Shown: piece by piece, positions 44,827 to 54,009 of the stretch
Layout: each line of letters starts with the position of its first letter
How positions within the stretch are numbered: position 1 is the stretch's first letter
NCBI RefSeq assembly: GCF_026191725.2
Contig: NZ_CP120863.1
Coordinates: forward strand, 3,390,001-3,454,000
From: Roseibium porphyridii
GTDB lineage: Bacteria; Pseudomonadota; Alphaproteobacteria; Rhizobiales; Stappiaceae
DNA: 64,000 bases
Direction: 5' to 3'
Program-made: the position numbers and the translations under genes
The notes under the pieces: model-generated
Seen by the model: the letters and a program-made list of their open reading frames with translations, nothing else
What the model was told of the DNA's origin: nothing
The model's database searches: none

Positions 44827-45465
44827 TTAGAACTCTATACCCTCTTGTGGCTTAACGCCTGATCGGAACGGGTGCTTGATTTGCGTCATCTCGGTCACAA
44901 GATCGGCAATCTCAATCAGTTCGTCTTTGGCATTTCGGCCTGTGATGACAACGTGCACATCATCGGGCTTCTCGTTCTTCAGAAAGTCGACCACTTCAGC
45001 AATGTCGAGATAGTCGTAGCGCAAAACGATGTTGAGTTCGTCGCAAAGGATCAGCCGAAAATCACCGGATGTAATCATCTCTTTCGCCGCATCCCAGGCT
45101 TGTTGGGCGGCGTCTATGTCGCGCTGTCTGTCCTGTGTCTCCCAGGTAAAACCTTCGCCCATGCGCTTTATGGTCACCAGATCTGAAAATCGTTCGAGTG
45201 CTGCACGCTCGCCAGTTTCGATACGGCCTTTGACAAACTGCACAACGCCAACTTTGTGGCCATGACCGAGAGAGCGAAAAACCATACCGAAACCGGCGGT
45301 CGATTTTCCCTTTCCCTTGCCGGTATGCACAATCAGAAGACCTTTTTCGATGGTCTTGGTCGCCATGATCTTGTCGCGCGCCGCCTTCTTCTTGCGCATC
45401 TTCTCGGCGTGACGGGCATTCAGTTCTTCTTCGGTCAACCCTGGCTTGTCGTTTTCTTCGGTCAC
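44827..45465 (-). CDS. cobO: Cob(I)yrinic acid a,c-diamide adenosyltransferase (CobO/BtuR)
   Basis: CobO adds the adenosyl group to the corrin cobalt. The 212-aa product has the unusual P-loop VHTGKGKGKSTAGFGMVFR near residue 46, RMGEGFTWETQD near 100 and the Asp-rich LILCDELNIVLRYDYLD near 138, all typical of the CobA/BtuR family. It starts with GTG at 45465, overlapping the cobN stop (GTGA), so translation is coupled. Confidence 0.96.
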   Translation of the reverse strand: MTEENDKPGLTEEELNARHAEKMRKKKAARDKIMATKTIEKGLLIVHTGKGKGKSTAGFGMVFRSLGHGHKVGVVQFVKGRIETGERAALERFSDLVTIKRMGEGFTWETQDRQRDIDAAQQAWDAAKEMITSGDFRLILCDELNIVLRYDYLDIAEVVDFLKNEKPDDVHVVITGRNAKDELIEIADLVTEMTQIKHPFRSGVKPQEGIEF

Positions 45466-48400
45466 GGTGCTGGTGTCTCCACGAGATTGGATTTCATGTC
45501 ACTCAAGGCAGAATGGGTCGAATTGCGACGCGGCGTCCAGAGGCCGCGCTCAATTGCGTCCTGAAATCGGTCGAGCATTTCATTGAAACCTGCAGGATTG
45601 GCATCTTTAAGGAAATCTCGAACGGTTTCATCATCCAGGTATGCGTCGTAAAGCTGATCAAAGTGATGGTCCCCAACAGCATGTGTTGTGGCTGCGAACG
45701 CGAAGAGATAATCGAGCGTGGCAACCATCTCAAATGCCCCTTTGTAACCGTGGCGCATGACACCACGAATCCATTTCGGGTTTGCGGCACGGGCCCGGAC
45801 GACACGGCCCAACTCTTCCGTCAATGAACGAACCACCGGACGTTCGGGCCGGGAATGATCATTGTGATAAATCTTGGGGTCTTTTTCAGACAGCGTTTCG
45901 ACCGTCGCGGCCAGCCCACCTTCGAACTGGTAATAGTCATCGCTGTCGAGCAGATCATGCTCCCGGTTGTCCTGATTGTGAAGAACGGCATCAACGGACC
46001 GCAGGCGCTTTTCCAAATCTGGGCGCGCGCCTGTCCCTTCCGCGCCGCCGCCATAAGCATATCCGCCCCAGCTCAGAAACACGTCTGCAAAATCTGCGCG
46101 TTTCTGCCAAATGCCCTCATCAATAAGCGCTTGAAGACCTGCACCATAGGCCCCTGGTTTGGACCCGAACACTCTGAAGCCCGCTCGTTGAGCCGCCGTA
46201 TTCTTGTCCAGACCGTCTTCAACGAGGCGTCTCGTCTCATCTTTCATACGCGAAGCGACGGGGTTTGCGACCTCTGGTTCATTGAGTGCACCAACTGCTC
46301 TAACCGCGCTGTCGAACAGATCCATTTGGTGCGGAAATGCGTCTCTAAAGAAGCCTGAAACTCTCAATGTCACATCGATACGTGGACGCCCGAGTTCTGA
46401 CAGTTTGAGAATTTCAAATCCCGTAACGCGACCCGAGCCGGTCTCCCAAACGGGTTTTGCTCCAATCAGAGCCAATGCCTGCGCGATATCGTCTCCTCCG
46501 GTGCGCATGTTCGCAGTGCCCCAACAAGTCAACACCAGGGACGAGGGCCACTCGCCCTCCTCCTGAAAATAGCGTTCCGCAATCAACTGAGCGGACTTCT
46601 GACCAAGCCGCCAGGCAGTTTCGGTTGGAACGGCCCGAACATCGACGGAGTAGAAATTCTTGCCTGTCGGCAGAACGTCCGGCCGGCCTCTCGAAGGTGC
46701 ACCAGACGGCCCTGGCTCTACGAACCCTCCAGAGAGCGACGTTAACACCGCAGCGATTTCGGCATTCCCAGACCCGCAAACCGAAGGCCGAAGGGTTTCA
46801 TTGACCTCACGAAGAGCCGCTTTCGTCGATATCCAGTCTTCTGGCGCATCCGAATTGCCGGATATCAGTCGCTGGGCTAGCACCTCAATTCGCTCGACAG
46901 TGTCACCGTTGGAACGCCAGGCGGAGGCAAGCACTTCTTGAAGCAGTTTGGGCCTAATGTAGGTCCAGGCCTCGGAAAAGTCGCAGTCGAGGGGATCAAA
47001 GTCACCAAACCCAAGGTCTTTTGCGATGGCTCTCTGAAGGCTCTCGTCTGCAGGGCTGGCCCCGCGTGGCACTCTTGCAAGCGCTGCCAGGAGATCGGTC
47101 AACTGTTCTCCGTCCGGGCTTACTCCAAGAATATGAAGTCCGTCGCGGATCTGCAGCTCCTTTAAGTCGCACAAATGCGCGTCCAAACGCGCCAAACGCG
47201 TTTCCTCGTCCATTTCGTCAGAAAGGCCGATATCCTTGTCGAGCCCATGACGTGCAGCGGCATCCAGAATGTCGCCGGTCAGTGCTTTCAAGCGGCGCGG
47301 ATCCACGCCGCTGGCGAGATAATACTCATCCAGGAGTGTCTCCATCTCTTCCGCGACGCCGTGGCTTTCAGCCCGCGTCAAGGCTGGCGTCAAATGATCG
47401 ACAATGACGGCAGAGGTCCGTCTTTTTGCCTGCGCCCCCTCACCCGGATCGTTGACAATGAATGGATAGATGTTTGGCACCGGCCCAAGCACTGCTTCGG
47501 GAAAGCAGTTTGCCGAAAGAGCTAGCGCCTTTCCGGGCAACCATTCCAGATTGCCATGTTTGCCCAGATGAATGACAGCATCCACCCCGAAGGAGCAACC
47601 CAGCCAGAAGTAAAAAGCGAAATAGTTGTGCGGCGGTACAAGGTCCGGATCGTGATACGTTTCCTTCGGATCAATGTTGTAGCCGCGCGCCGGTTGAATA
47701 CCGACAACCTGATTGCCAAACCTGTGTAGACCCAAGCGGAATTTGCCGTCTGTCACATGTGGGTCGTCTTCAGGTTGTCCCCAACGCTCGAGAACTGAAC
47801 GCCTCACATCATCAGACAGCCGCGCAAAGGCCGATTGGTAGTCGTTCAGGTCAAATTCCTGAAACGCCATTTTGTCAGAACGTTTATCAAGAGAATTGGT
47901 GACCCCACTTGTCAGTGTCTCCATCAGGGCAGCGGAACTTTTTGGGGCTTCGCCGGTATCAAATCCGGCATTGTTCAATGCTTCCAGAACTTTGACACAG
48001 GATGCGGGTGTGTCCAGGCCAACTCCATTGGCAAGACGACCGTCCTTGTTGGGGTAATTTGCCAGAATCAGTGCGGTCTTTTTCTCTGCCTTAGGCTTTT
48101 TGCCAAGCTTCGCCCAATTTGCCGCCAAGTCCGCAACAAAGGTGATTCGATCAGGCACGGGTGTGAATTTGACGGGTGTTGATTGCGTCGCCTCGTCGAA
48201 AACGCCCTCTTCCTTGAACGACACGGCTCGGCTCAAGATGCGCCCGTCTATTTCCGGCAACACCACATGCATAGCGAGGTCACGAATGGAAAGACCTTGA
48301 TCGCTTTCTTCCCATCCTTCCTTTGAGGAAGACGAAAAGACGACCTGCAATACGGGCTTGCCCGGTCGATCCAATGGCGTGGGCTGATGCGGCGCCCCTG

Positions 48401-49220
48401 CCTTAGAAACGGCGAATGCTGTACCGTTCAGAACGACGTCCGGTCGCGCGTCGGCGAAGAGGCTCTCCAGCACGGCAACGGATTCTGCTTCCTTCAGGCT
48501 CGAAACAAAAACCGGCATCGCGTTGACGCCTGCTTTGTCCAGGGCATCAACCAGGGCGTCGACCGGAGCAGTCTGGGCACCTTGTACAAGCGCACGGTAG
48601 AAGGTGATGGCAGCCAGCGGCCTGGCCTGATCATGCCAGGTCGACTTCAAGGTGCTCAGATCCGGGGATGCGTGTCCGGGAAGATAAAGACCGGCACGCG
48701 GAAGAGGAACTGGCTGGGCGGGTTCTTCAGAATCTCCGATCAGGAATGCACAAAAGCGCAGAGCATTGGCATAGTTTTCAGATCCGCCCTCAACACAGTA
48801 CCGCCAAAACCGATGAACGTCTTCAACAGGCCTTGTTGACCGCCCACTGAGATCGGCATCCCATTTGTCGTCACCGGGAACAACAATCAGTTCAATGCCG
48901 CTTGCGCGTATTTCTTCTTCAAACCTTTCAAGACCGTAGCGCCAATATTCGACACCACCCAGGACTCTCAAGACAACCAGGCGCGCGCCGCGGACTGTTT
49001 GCTCGGCATAAAGATCAACCGAGTACGGATGCGACAGCGCCATCAGATTCGCCAGCCGCAAGGTTGCCCTGTCCGTCCCTAGCATTGCGTGGGCAGCTGC
49101 AAAGCTGCCCAATTCTGTATCTGCTGCGGAGAGAAAGAGTATATCGGCTGGAGACTGACCAAGGTCGACTGCGTCTCCACCATCGTCAATCCGGCGTGTC
49201 TGGCTGGCTAAGATATGCAT
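45462..49220 (-). CDS. cobN: Cobaltochelatase subunit CobN
   Basis: CobN is the large subunit of the aerobic ATP-dependent cobaltochelatase, which inserts cobalt into hydrogenobyrinic diamide. At 1252 aa it has normal length, with the chelatase-H-like core HLGKHGNLEWLPGKALALS near residue 546 and YNIDPKETYHDPDLVPPHNY near 506. It needs CobS and CobT, which are not in the window. Its presence shows the oxygen-dependent (late cobalt) pathway. The ATG at 49220 lies 32 bp after cobW and has a weak ribosome-binding site. Confidence 0.97.
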   Translation of the reverse strand: MHILASQTRRIDDGGDAVDLGQSPADILFLSAADTELGSFAAAHAMLGTDRATLRLANLMALSHPYSVDLYAEQTVRGARLVVLRVLGGVEYWRYGLERFEEEIRASGIELIVVPGDDKWDADLSGRSTRPVEDVHRFWRYCVEGGSENYANALRFCAFLIGDSEEPAQPVPLPRAGLYLPGHASPDLSTLKSTWHDQARPLAAITFYRALVQGAQTAPVDALVDALDKAGVNAMPVFVSSLKEAESVAVLESLFADARPDVVLNGTAFAVSKAGAPHQPTPLDRPGKPVLQVVFSSSSKEGWEESDQGLSIRDLAMHVVLPEIDGRILSRAVSFKEEGVFDEATQSTPVKFTPVPDRITFVADLAANWAKLGKKPKAEKKTALILANYPNKDGRLANGVGLDTPASCVKVLEALNNAGFDTGEAPKSSAALMETLTSGVTNSLDKRSDKMAFQEFDLNDYQSAFARLSDDVRRSVLERWGQPEDDPHVTDGKFRLGLHRFGNQVVGIQPARGYNIDPKETYHDPDLVPPHNYFAFYFWLGCSFGVDAVIHLGKHGNLEWLPGKALALSANCFPEAVLGPVPNIYPFIVNDPGEGAQAKRRTSAVIVDHLTPALTRAESHGVAEEMETLLDEYYLASGVDPRRLKALTGDILDAAARHGLDKDIGLSDEMDEETRLARLDAHLCDLKELQIRDGLHILGVSPDGEQLTDLLAALARVPRGASPADESLQRAIAKDLGFGDFDPLDCDFSEAWTYIRPKLLQEVLASAWRSNGDTVERIEVLAQRLISGNSDAPEDWISTKAALREVNETLRPSVCGSGNAEIAAVLTSLSGGFVEPGPSGAPSRGRPDVLPTGKNFYSVDVRAVPTETAWRLGQKSAQLIAERYFQEEGEWPSSLVLTCWGTANMRTGGDDIAQALALIGAKPVWETGSGRVTGFEILKLSELGRPRIDVTLRVSGFFRDAFPHQMDLFDSAVRAVGALNEPEVANPVASRMKDETRRLVEDGLDKNTAAQRAGFRVFGSKPGAYGAGLQALIDEGIWQKRADFADVFLSWGGYAYGGGAEGTGARPDLEKRLRSVDAVLHNQDNREHDLLDSDDYYQFEGGLAATVETLSEKDPKIYHNDHSRPERPVVRSLTEELGRVVRARAANPKWIRGVMRHGYKGAFEMVATLDYLFAFAATTHAVGDHHFDQLYDAYLDDETVRDFLKDANPAGFNEMLDRFQDAIERGLWTPRRNSTHSALSDMKSNLVETPAP

Positions 49221-49252
49221 GTCTTTTGGCTGTGCCTGTGCTTTCCTGGCCT

Positions 49253-50344
49253 TTAGGCGGCGGCCTTCAAACCACCGAGAACAGATCTGACAGCATCAAG
49301 ATCCAGTCCCTTCAGACCAATCACAACCAGACGGCCTGAACTTTCTGCACCCGCAGCAAACCAGGTCTCAACCCTTGGCCCAACGGCTTGCACCATGGCA
49401 GGTGCAGCTTTTCGATCAATTTCGACGGCACCCTTGATCCTGAGGACACCCTTCAACGACATTGCTTCCAGGACTTTGTCCTCGGCTTGCTTCAAACTGG
49501 CGAATGCGGAAACCGGGAGGACATGGCTTTCGAAATCATCATGGTGGTGATGATCATGATGATGGTGGTCCTCATCTTCGTGGTCATGGTCGTGGTGATG
49601 GTGGTGATGCTCGTGTCGTCCGGACATGTCATCTTCTGCTGCAGATCCACGCCCGAGCAGCACTTCAATCGGAAGAGTACCTTTTTCCGACGATACAATG
49701 TGAACCGCCGAACGCACATCTTTGGCAATTCGGCCATGCACGCTGTCCAAGGCAGTTTCAGAAACGAGGTCGGCTTTGTTGAGCACGACCAGATCCGCGC
49801 AACGTAGCTGATCATGAAAGAGTTCTTCGACCGGGCTTTCATGATCGAGGGCCTCATCAGCCGCGCGCTGCGCTTCCAGAGCGTCTTCATCCAGCGCAAT
49901 CCGTCCTTCTGCCAAGGCCGCGGCATCAAGCACGGTGACAACACCGTCGACAGTCACCTTTGGCTTCACACTTGGCCAGGAAAACGCCCGTACGAGCGGT
50001 TGAGGCAACGCCAGACCAGAAGTCTCGATGACGATATGTTCGGGCGGCGTCTCGCGCGCAAGCAACATTTCCATCGTTGGGAGGAAATCGTCCGCAACTG
50101 TGCAGCAAATACATCCATTGGTCAGCTCGACCACTTCTTCAGCCGCACAATCGGGGTCCGCGCAGCCATTCACCAGCGACCCATCAAAGCCCATGTCGCC
50201 AAACTCATTGACAATCAGAGCGATTCGCTTGCCGCCAGCATTTTGCAACAGATTGCGAATAAGCGTGGTTTTCCCGGCACCCAGAAACCCGGTGACGATT
50301 GTAGCCGGGATTTTTGTGCCCGGAGTTCCAAAGGAGGCGGTCAT
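49253..50344 (-). CDS. cobW: CobW: metal-associated G3E GTPase
   Basis: CobW is a COG0523 GTPase thought to deliver cobalt to the CobNST chelatase. The 363-aa protein has Walker A GFLGAGKTTLIRNLL near residue 19, the metal-binding CxCC motif in NGCICCTVADDF near 75, and the GTP-specific NKAD motif in VVLNKADLVS near 166. A striking His/Asp-rich stretch of about 30 residues lies near 243-272 (HEHHHHHHDHDHE followed by HHHHDHHHHDD), as expected for metal storage or buffering. Its ATG overlaps the cobP stop (ATGA). Confidence 0.96.
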   Translation of the reverse strand: MTASFGTPGTKIPATIVTGFLGAGKTTLIRNLLQNAGGKRIALIVNEFGDMGFDGSLVNGCADPDCAAEEVVELTNGCICCTVADDFLPTMEMLLARETPPEHIVIETSGLALPQPLVRAFSWPSVKPKVTVDGVVTVLDAAALAEGRIALDEDALEAQRAADEALDHESPVEELFHDQLRCADLVVLNKADLVSETALDSVHGRIAKDVRSAVHIVSSEKGTLPIEVLLGRGSAAEDDMSGRHEHHHHHHDHDHEDEDHHHHDHHHHDDFESHVLPVSAFASLKQAEDKVLEAMSLKGVLRIKGAVEIDRKAAPAMVQAVGPRVETWFAAGAESSGRLVVIGLKGLDLDAVRSVLGGLKAAA

Positions 50345-50892
50345 AGTTTGATGTCCGGTTGAGAGTTAGGTTTCAATATCATTGGCAAACCAGCCGCTAC
50401 GAAAACGACTGTTTCACAGACTTTCGCCATATCCTGATTGAGACGGCCTTGTGCATCTCGAAACGACCTGGAAAGTCGGTTCTCCGGCACGATTCCCATG
50501 CCGACTTCATTTGAGACAAAGACGCACGGTCCTTGCAGCGACGCAACGACCTCGCACAAATGTGCGGTTTCGGCGACGACGTCTCTTTCAGCAAAATAAA
50601 GATTGGAAAGCCAAAGCGTCAGGCAATCCACAAGGACGACTGTGTTCGGGAGGCATTCTCTTTGAAGCACGGAGGACAGGTCAGTCTGTTCTTCGATCGT
50701 TTTCCAAGATGGTCCGCGCTGATTACGATGAGCATCGATCCGGCTTTCCATCTCGGCGTCGAACGCCGCGCCTGTCGCGATATAAATCTTGTCCAGGCCC
50801 GCGCCTGCCACAATATGCTCGGCAAATCGGCTTTTTCCAGAGCGTGCTCCGCCAAGGACAAGGGTGGCCCGGGAAGTATCTTTGTGCGTCAA
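50341..50892 (-). CDS. cobP: Bifunctional adenosylcobinamide kinase / guanylyltransferase
   Basis: CobP phosphorylates adenosylcobinamide and adds GMP in nucleotide-loop assembly. The 183-aa product has the P-loop VLGGARSGKSRFAEHI near residue 12, the IATGAAFDAEMESRIDAHR block with the guanylylated His near 37, and VLVDCLTLWLSNL near 81. The open frame continues upstream to 51027, but that part is the riboswitch. I therefore start at TTG 50892, which has GGGAG six bases upstream and lies about 50 bp after the B12 box. It is the first gene of the minus-strand cob operon. Confidence 0.93.
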   Translation of the reverse strand: MTHKDTSRATLVLGGARSGKSRFAEHIVAGAGLDKIYIATGAAFDAEMESRIDAHRNQRGPSWKTIEEQTDLSSVLQRECLPNTVVLVDCLTLWLSNLYFAERDVVAETAHLCEVVASLQGPCVFVSNEVGMGIVPENRLSRSFRDAQGRLNQDMAKVCETVVFVAAGLPMILKPNSQPDIKL

Positions 50893-50940
50893 TCCAGTCT
50901 CCCAGCCGTCCGCCCGACAGCACAAAAGGGTTGCATGATC

Positions 50941-51130
50941 GACGGCCGGTCTCCTGGCTTGCGGCTCAGCGCGTTTTGCGCCCCTTCCCGGTCTCTTCGA
51001 CCAGTGGGTTTTCGCGCAAACGCTCACCGCTTACAGTTGCGGGGGCAGCTCCGGTTTATGGCAATTAGCCAGCACCGGATTCCCGTTTCATCCGGATCAG
51101 GCCTGACCTTCTCCGGAACCGTCAGATCCT
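50941..51130 (-). promoter_or_regulatory. Cobalamin (B12) riboswitch
   Basis: The minus strand carries the conserved B12 box AGCCAGGAGACCGGCC at 50959-50944. Upstream are the core CTGCCCCCGCAACTGTAAGCGG and GGGAATCCGGTG, and the opening helix GGTTCCGGAG near 51120. These are the ordered landmarks of the AdoCbl riboswitch. It lies directly before cobP and, when B12 binds, should shut off the seven-gene cob operon. Since the cobP TTG start and its GGGAG follow within ~55 bases and no T-run hairpin intervenes, control is likely at translation initiation. Confidence 0.96.
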
Positions 51131-51461
51131 TCCTAACCTTATCCGGTTCACGGCACAAGCACTGGTGTTATCGCTTCAGCAAAATGATCAATTCCAGTCA
51201 GCACGGCACCTTATGTCCCCACCTTCGTGAACATCGCTGACTTCACGGGACCAAAAGAACAATACAAGGCCATCCTAGATTGGAGAATGAAAAGCTGGCT
51301 ACAGCGATTACTTGTCTGAAAAATATAAGGTTTTCCACACGAGCAACAAAAAAATGTCGGCTCGATGAAAAAATAGGCCTTTGGGGCTTGGCAAACGGAG
51401 CAAGCCTTTGATATACGCATCTCCACCGACGGGGCAGCGTTGCTGGCCCCGAGCGTGGTGA
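51131..51461. other. Intergenic region upstream of the riboswitch and tRNA-Asn
   Basis: About 330 bp without a gene. It should contain the promoter of the cob operon on the minus strand and that of tRNA-Asn on the plus strand. GTGCCGTG-like segments occur twice (around 51150 and 51200), but I see no clear promoter or other element. Confidence 0.4.
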
Positions 51462-51537
51462 TCCCCAGTAGCTCAGTTGGTAGAGCAAGCGACTGTTAAT
51501 CGCTGGGTCGCTGGTTCGAGTCCGGCCTGGGGAGCCA
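51462..51537 (+). tRNA. tRNA-Asn (GTT)
   Basis: This 76-base cloverleaf has acceptor stem TCCCCAG/CTGGGGA, D-arm AGCTCAGTTGGTAGAGC, anticodon GTT in CGACTGTTAATCG, T-arm CTGGTTCGAGTCCGG, discriminator G and encoded CCA. tRNA-Asn genes are frequent integration sites; the DNA just downstream is unusually AT-rich, but no integrase is present. Confidence 0.97.
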
Positions 51538-51987
51538 TCCACCTTCTTCCTGAAAATAGATCAATTTTAGCTTCCGAACTTGTGCATGGGTCAGGTGGTG
51601 CTTGGCTTGTCTCGCTATGGATGCAGGCGATTTCAGAATCATTCGCTCAGCTGCAAGCACTGCTCCATTTGGAGGCAGAAACACCTGCCGACGAGTGGAC
51701 TTTGCTGCGCGAAACCAGGTCTTCTCAGCTAGCCTCTCGAGTTTGATGTTTAACGAGAGAAACCGGACAATCAAGAAATGAGCCACCATGTGGCATTCAA
51801 GTTGCGATAACTTTGCATTTGCGATCTATAAGTGCAGTTCACAAACAAAATAATTACGACGCTCCAAGTTATACATTTTTACCATTCGAATTTTTTACTA
51901 TTATTTTGTTTTCCTACACGCGAAGTTTTCTTAATTAAGAAAATTTAATACATTAATTTATAGACGAACGAGCAGTTCAATTGATAG
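51538..51987. other. 450-bp intergenic region after tRNA-Asn, AT-rich at 51830-51970
   Basis: No gene is supported here; open frames are short and one overlaps the tRNA. From about 51830 to 51970 the base composition falls sharply toward A and T (for example TTTTTTACTATTATTTTG and a TTAATTAAGAAAATTTAAT run). That is unlike the rest of the window and suggests a promoter region, a foreign segment, or both. I see no direct repeat of the tRNA 3' end. Confidence 0.55.
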
Positions 51988-52143
51988 ATGGATCGCGTGA
52001 TAGGCGACCTGATCCGAACAATACGGTTAACCCTAAGAGAACAATTGCCTGAAATGGGCATTGAAAACCTGACAATTCAAGTTAACTCCGAAGTTGCGAT
52101 TAGCAGGCTAACAAAAGAACGAAAATCACCTGCAGAGGGTTAG
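51988..52143 (+). CDS. Unannotated 51-aa ORF coupled to the LTA-synthase-like gene
   Basis: An uninterrupted 51-codon frame starts MDRVIGDLIRTIRLTLREQL, continues with a strand-like ENLTIQVNSEVAI, and ends KERKSPAEG. Its TAG stop is immediately followed by the ATG of the next gene (TAGATG). The GAGGG ribosome-binding site of that gene lies within its last codons. This layout suggests a leader or small partner protein whose translation sets that of the downstream gene. The upstream ribosome-binding site is weak and I recognise no family, so it may be a chance frame. Confidence 0.5.
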   Translation: MDRVIGDLIRTIRLTLREQLPEMGIENLTIQVNSEVAISRLTKERKSPAEG

Positions 52144-53880
52144 ATGCGACGGCTAGTAGATTTCTTTTTTGACCGAAGAATTATTGGACTTACGTTGCTC
52201 CTCGGGATGGCAGGTGTTGCGTTGGCAGAACGCATGGTCGTGACCCTGCCTATGGCATATTTCATCACTTTTGCGATCATCGCCTTTTCGGTATTGCTGA
52301 CCGGGCGGATCAAGACATCAATATATTTCGGCTTGGCCGTCGTGGCACTGATCGCATTTATCTCCTACGCCAAAATCAAATGGATGTCCGTGGCTCCAAA
52401 TGTCGTGGATCTCTATTACTTCGCATTCAATCCCGGCACACTGGCATTCCTATTCGATGGTTTCCTGCCACTTGTGATCGGCGTGATCGTGTTGTTTTTG
52501 GGGGCGTTGGCAGCACTTATCGTTTTTGGTTGGTTCGAGACACCTTCTTCGAAAAGCAGATGGAGAGCGCTGATTGCGCTTCCCCTGTGCGTCGCGCTTG
52601 CAATCGCATTTCAACCGCGCACCTTCAGCGGCGTCGAAGACCTGATGCGCTTTCGCTACATCACTTCCGTGTTCACATCCATGAAGCATCTGGCAAACCT
52701 GGGAGACCCAATTCCGCTTCTGGAACTTCTAAACCGAGAAACAGCCACTTTGGACAGCAGCGCTGAAACGCACGGTGTTTGCAGACAATTTGTGTCGAAG
52801 CCCGACATTCTGGTTGTTCAGGCAGAGTCGATCGTTCCACCCGAAATATTTTACGACGAAAAAATTCCAGAAGAGTTGGAAGGAGCCTTCAACGGTCCGG
52901 ACGAAACACTTCGGCCCCTAAAAGTCGAGACCTTTTCAGGTGGGACCTGGATTACAACAGCAGGTTTCGTTTCCGGCTTGCCGATAACCGACCTTGGTTG
53001 GTTGACCAGCTACTCAAATTTCATTCTGGAAGGGCGAATCCGGCAGTCTCTTGTCCAGTATCTTTCCGATTGTGGATACCACACGGTTTTCCTGTCACCA
53101 CTCCACTACTCCTTCGTCAATGAAGGTCGTTTTATGGAGTCGATTGGATTTGAAACTTTTATCGATCAGCACGACATGAAGGCGCCGTCGACGCAAGAAT
53201 CCGATTCCTTTTACTATGACAAAGCGCTCACCGTTCTTAAGGATCATCGGGAAAACGACGACCGACCGATCTTTATGTTTGTTCTGACCATGTCTGCCCA
53301 TTCACCTTGGAACTACAGAATGGAACCAGACCGGACTGTCGCTGGAGAGCCATTTAGTCCGGACAGCGAGATCAATGAGTACTTCAGACGTCTTGCCATA
53401 AGCCGCGAAGACCTGGGACAATTCATCGAACAGGTTGAAGCCCTTAGCCAACCAACCGTCGTTCTTGAATTCGGCGATCACCAGCCTGGTCTGACTTTGG
53501 ATTACTGGCGCCGACGAGAAGGTCCAGCCCCGCTCGCCAACAAAGAGTCGGGTGCCTACATGACTTCTTTCCAGGTTCGACCCCTAAAGACAGACCTTGC
53601 CGCACCAGTACCGTCTTTCGAGCGTCTGGACCTACAGTTTCTTGGTGTCACTCTTCTTGAAACAGCAGGGCTCCCTATGACGCCTATCCAGACAGATCTT
53701 CGCAACATGCGCGACGAGTGCATGGGTCTCTTTCAAACATGTGGAATCGAGGGGCGTCTGGATGCTCACTATGATTGCCGCGCCAACCAGCGTGTCTGCT
53801 CCAATGCACGCGTCAAATTCAAACAAAGCGGCGCGCGTAAACACGAGTATGCGCGGACCGAAGCGGCAAACGTCAATTAG
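52144..53880 (+). CDS. LTA-synthase/sulfatase-like membrane phosphotransferase
   Basis: The 578-aa protein has four to five N-terminal transmembrane helices, such as LPLVIGVIVLFLGALAALIV, and a periplasmic alkaline-phosphatase-fold domain. Expected active-site elements are present: the Thr region SGGTWITTAGFVSGLP near residue 267, MSAHSPWNY near 383, and the metal-binding EFGDHQPG near 442. The family includes Gram-positive LtaS and proteobacterial enzymes that move phosphoglycerol or phosphoethanolamine from lipid to glycan. The acceptor here is unknown. The C-terminal ~60 residues are Cys-containing and basic. Confidence 0.88.
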   Translation: MRRLVDFFFDRRIIGLTLLLGMAGVALAERMVVTLPMAYFITFAIIAFSVLLTGRIKTSIYFGLAVVALIAFISYAKIKWMSVAPNVVDLYYFAFNPGTLAFLFDGFLPLVIGVIVLFLGALAALIVFGWFETPSSKSRWRALIALPLCVALAIAFQPRTFSGVEDLMRFRYITSVFTSMKHLANLGDPIPLLELLNRETATLDSSAETHGVCRQFVSKPDILVVQAESIVPPEIFYDEKIPEELEGAFNGPDETLRPLKVETFSGGTWITTAGFVSGLPITDLGWLTSYSNFILEGRIRQSLVQYLSDCGYHTVFLSPLHYSFVNEGRFMESIGFETFIDQHDMKAPSTQESDSFYYDKALTVLKDHRENDDRPIFMFVLTMSAHSPWNYRMEPDRTVAGEPFSPDSEINEYFRRLAISREDLGQFIEQVEALSQPTVVLEFGDHQPGLTLDYWRRREGPAPLANKESGAYMTSFQVRPLKTDLAAPVPSFERLDLQFLGVTLLETAGLPMTPIQTDLRNMRDECMGLFQTCGIEGRLDAHYDCRANQRVCSNARVKFKQSGARKHEYARTEAANVN

Positions 53881-54009
53881 ACACATGCAGATCGGGGTAT
53901 CGCCCGTCGTAAATGCACTTCTCGGGCCGCTTCACAACGAAAAAAGCGGAGATCGAATGTACGACCCCTGCAGATTTCATTCGACAATGGAAGAATGTCC
54001 TTTGCCGAC

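Noticed and set aside
49462..49807. Met/Val-rich open frames opposite the CobW His tract (membrane-like)
   Set aside because: The apparent hydrophobic stretch is the reverse reading of the CAT/GAT-rich His-Asp tract.
50893..51027. N-terminal extension of CobP through the riboswitch
   Set aside because: The open frame is accidental: the sequence is the conserved cobalamin riboswitch, and a TTG with a good ribosome-binding site lies downstream.
51477..51746. 89-codon open frame overlapping tRNA-Asn
   Set aside because: It begins inside the tRNA and has no family resemblance.
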